A stretch of DNA of 6,608 nt. Origin: Nitrospirales bacterium. Lineage in GTDB: Bacteria; Nitrospirota; Nitrospiria; Nitrospirales; UBA8639. Where the stretch lies: positions 1-6,608 of the forward strand of contig JACDDF010000094.1 in the NCBI GenBank assembly GCA_013817135.1, in the 5' to 3' direction. Positions 6,075 to 6,608 of the stretch are shown here, piece after piece. Made by a program: the position numbers and the translations under genes. A model generated the notes under the pieces. That model saw only the letters and a program-made list of their open reading frames with translations. It made no database searches and was not told where the DNA came from. Within the stretch, counting starts at the first letter, position 1, and every line of letters begins with the position of its first letter.

Positions 6075-6608
6075 TTATCCCTTCGTCAATGCCGCCGCAG
6101 GCTTCGGGAGATATTCTTTGTACCCATACAATTCGCCTAAATACTGCTTTGCTTCGTCTGTAAGATATTCAGAAAATGCGTAACGATCATTCTCCACATC
6201 TTTGGCATCTTCCATCACTTTATCTGTTGGAATCGCATATTCAATATTACAGGAGGTATAGGCCTGGATATACGTCGGGCCCACTTCTCGTGCAATCAAG
6301 ACCGCTTTTTTAATGACACTTTCTACTCTTCTTGGGTTGTTGGGAACCACTGTCGCCACATACGCACACCCTGCAACCTTGGCCATGCCTAACATATCCA
6401 TCTTTTCAAATTTCTTCCCCAAAGGCGCCATCTTCAAAACTTGGCCCTTGTTGGTCATTCCGCTTTCTTGACCACCCGTATTCCCATATACTTCGTTGTC
6501 CAACATGATAGTCGTAAATTTTTCTTTTCGAAACCAGGAATGTAAAGTTTGAGCAAAGCCAATGTCTGCCATTCCCCCATCACCCGCCATCACTACAACA
6601 TCTTTGGG
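6075..6608 (-). CDS. porB: 2-oxoacid (pyruvate):ferredoxin oxidoreductase, beta subunit, 5' end outside window
   Basis: C-terminal 177 residues of the thiamine-diphosphate-binding beta subunit. Reading is open to the window edge (PKDVVVMAGDGG), so the GTG and ATG codons near 6590 are internal, not starts. The cofactor motif is complete: GDG at visible residues 9-11, MADIGFAQ after it, and DNEVYGNTGGQ at 37-47, which together bind Mg2+ and the diphosphate. Further on are AGCAYVATVVP, a helix with PRRVESVIKKA, and GPTYIQAYTSCNIEY, the counterpart of the family's GPSFIHALAPCPTGW region. The Cys is kept but the surrounding prolines are not. Family members are about 290 residues, so roughly 110 are missing, including any N-terminal iron-sulfur cysteines. 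It is the first visible gene of the cluster; promoter and operon start lie outside. Confidence 0.93.
   Translation of the reverse strand, partial: PKDVVVMAGDGGMADIGFAQTLHSWFRKEKFTTIMLDNEVYGNTGGQESGMTNKGQVLKMAPLGKKFEKMDMLGMAKVAGCAYVATVVPNNPRRVESVIKKAVLIAREVGPTYIQAYTSCNIEYAIPTDKVMEDAKDVENDRYAFSEYLTDEAKQYLGELYGYKEYLPKPAAALTKG

Noticed and set aside
6591..6593. GTG (followed by ATG) as a possible start of the beta subunit
   Set aside because: The frame stays open to the window edge and the upstream residues PKDVVV continue the conserved strand before GDG, so these codons are internal.

Overview
The window is protein-coding almost end to end. All eight genes lie on the minus strand, so transcription runs from high to low coordinates. 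The right part (about 6608 down to 2711) encodes a multi-subunit 2-oxoacid:ferredoxin oxidoreductase. Its gene order is beta (5' end cut by the window), gamma, a two-cluster ferredoxin-like delta subunit, an accessory 'CO dehydrogenase beta-subunit family' protein, and alpha. Separate alpha, beta, gamma and ferredoxin subunits plus a CODH-beta-like fifth subunit match the five-subunit pyruvate or 2-oxoglutarate:ferredoxin oxidoreductases known from Hydrogenobacter and from nitrite-oxidising Nitrospira. In those organisms the enzymes carboxylate acetyl-CoA or succinyl-CoA in the reductive TCA cycle. Beta and alpha supply the thiamine-diphosphate site, gamma the CoA-binding domain and delta the electron path to ferredoxin. 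The fifth subunit has no settled role.

The alpha gene is followed at once by two hairpins: an AT-rich one touching the stop codon (2689-2711), and a GC-rich 14-bp perfect stem (2649-2681) that looks like an intrinsic terminator. The second stem ends only 29 nt before the next start codon. The left part then encodes surE (5'/3'-nucleotidase), a YqaA-type DedA/VTT membrane protein and cysS (cysteinyl-tRNA synthetase, 3' end cut by the window). The last two genes are 3 nt apart.

The most likely source is an autotrophic bacterium of the Nitrospirota, such as a Nitrospira-like nitrite oxidiser. This rests on the five-subunit oxidoreductase with its CODH-beta-like member. Base composition looks roughly balanced, which would fit a lower-GC member such as marine Nitrospira. 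Nitrospinota or Aquificota relatives are not excluded by sequence reading alone.

No tRNA, rRNA, CRISPR array, insertion sequence or other mobile element was seen. No gene-free stretch exceeds 300 bases; the longest gap is about 90 bases (2620-2710) and holds the two hairpins. No wholly new system is evident. The points worth a second look are the odd cysteine spacing in the ferredoxin subunit, the long N-terminal extension of alpha, the changed metal-ligand position in SurE, and the terminator placed almost on top of the surE start.
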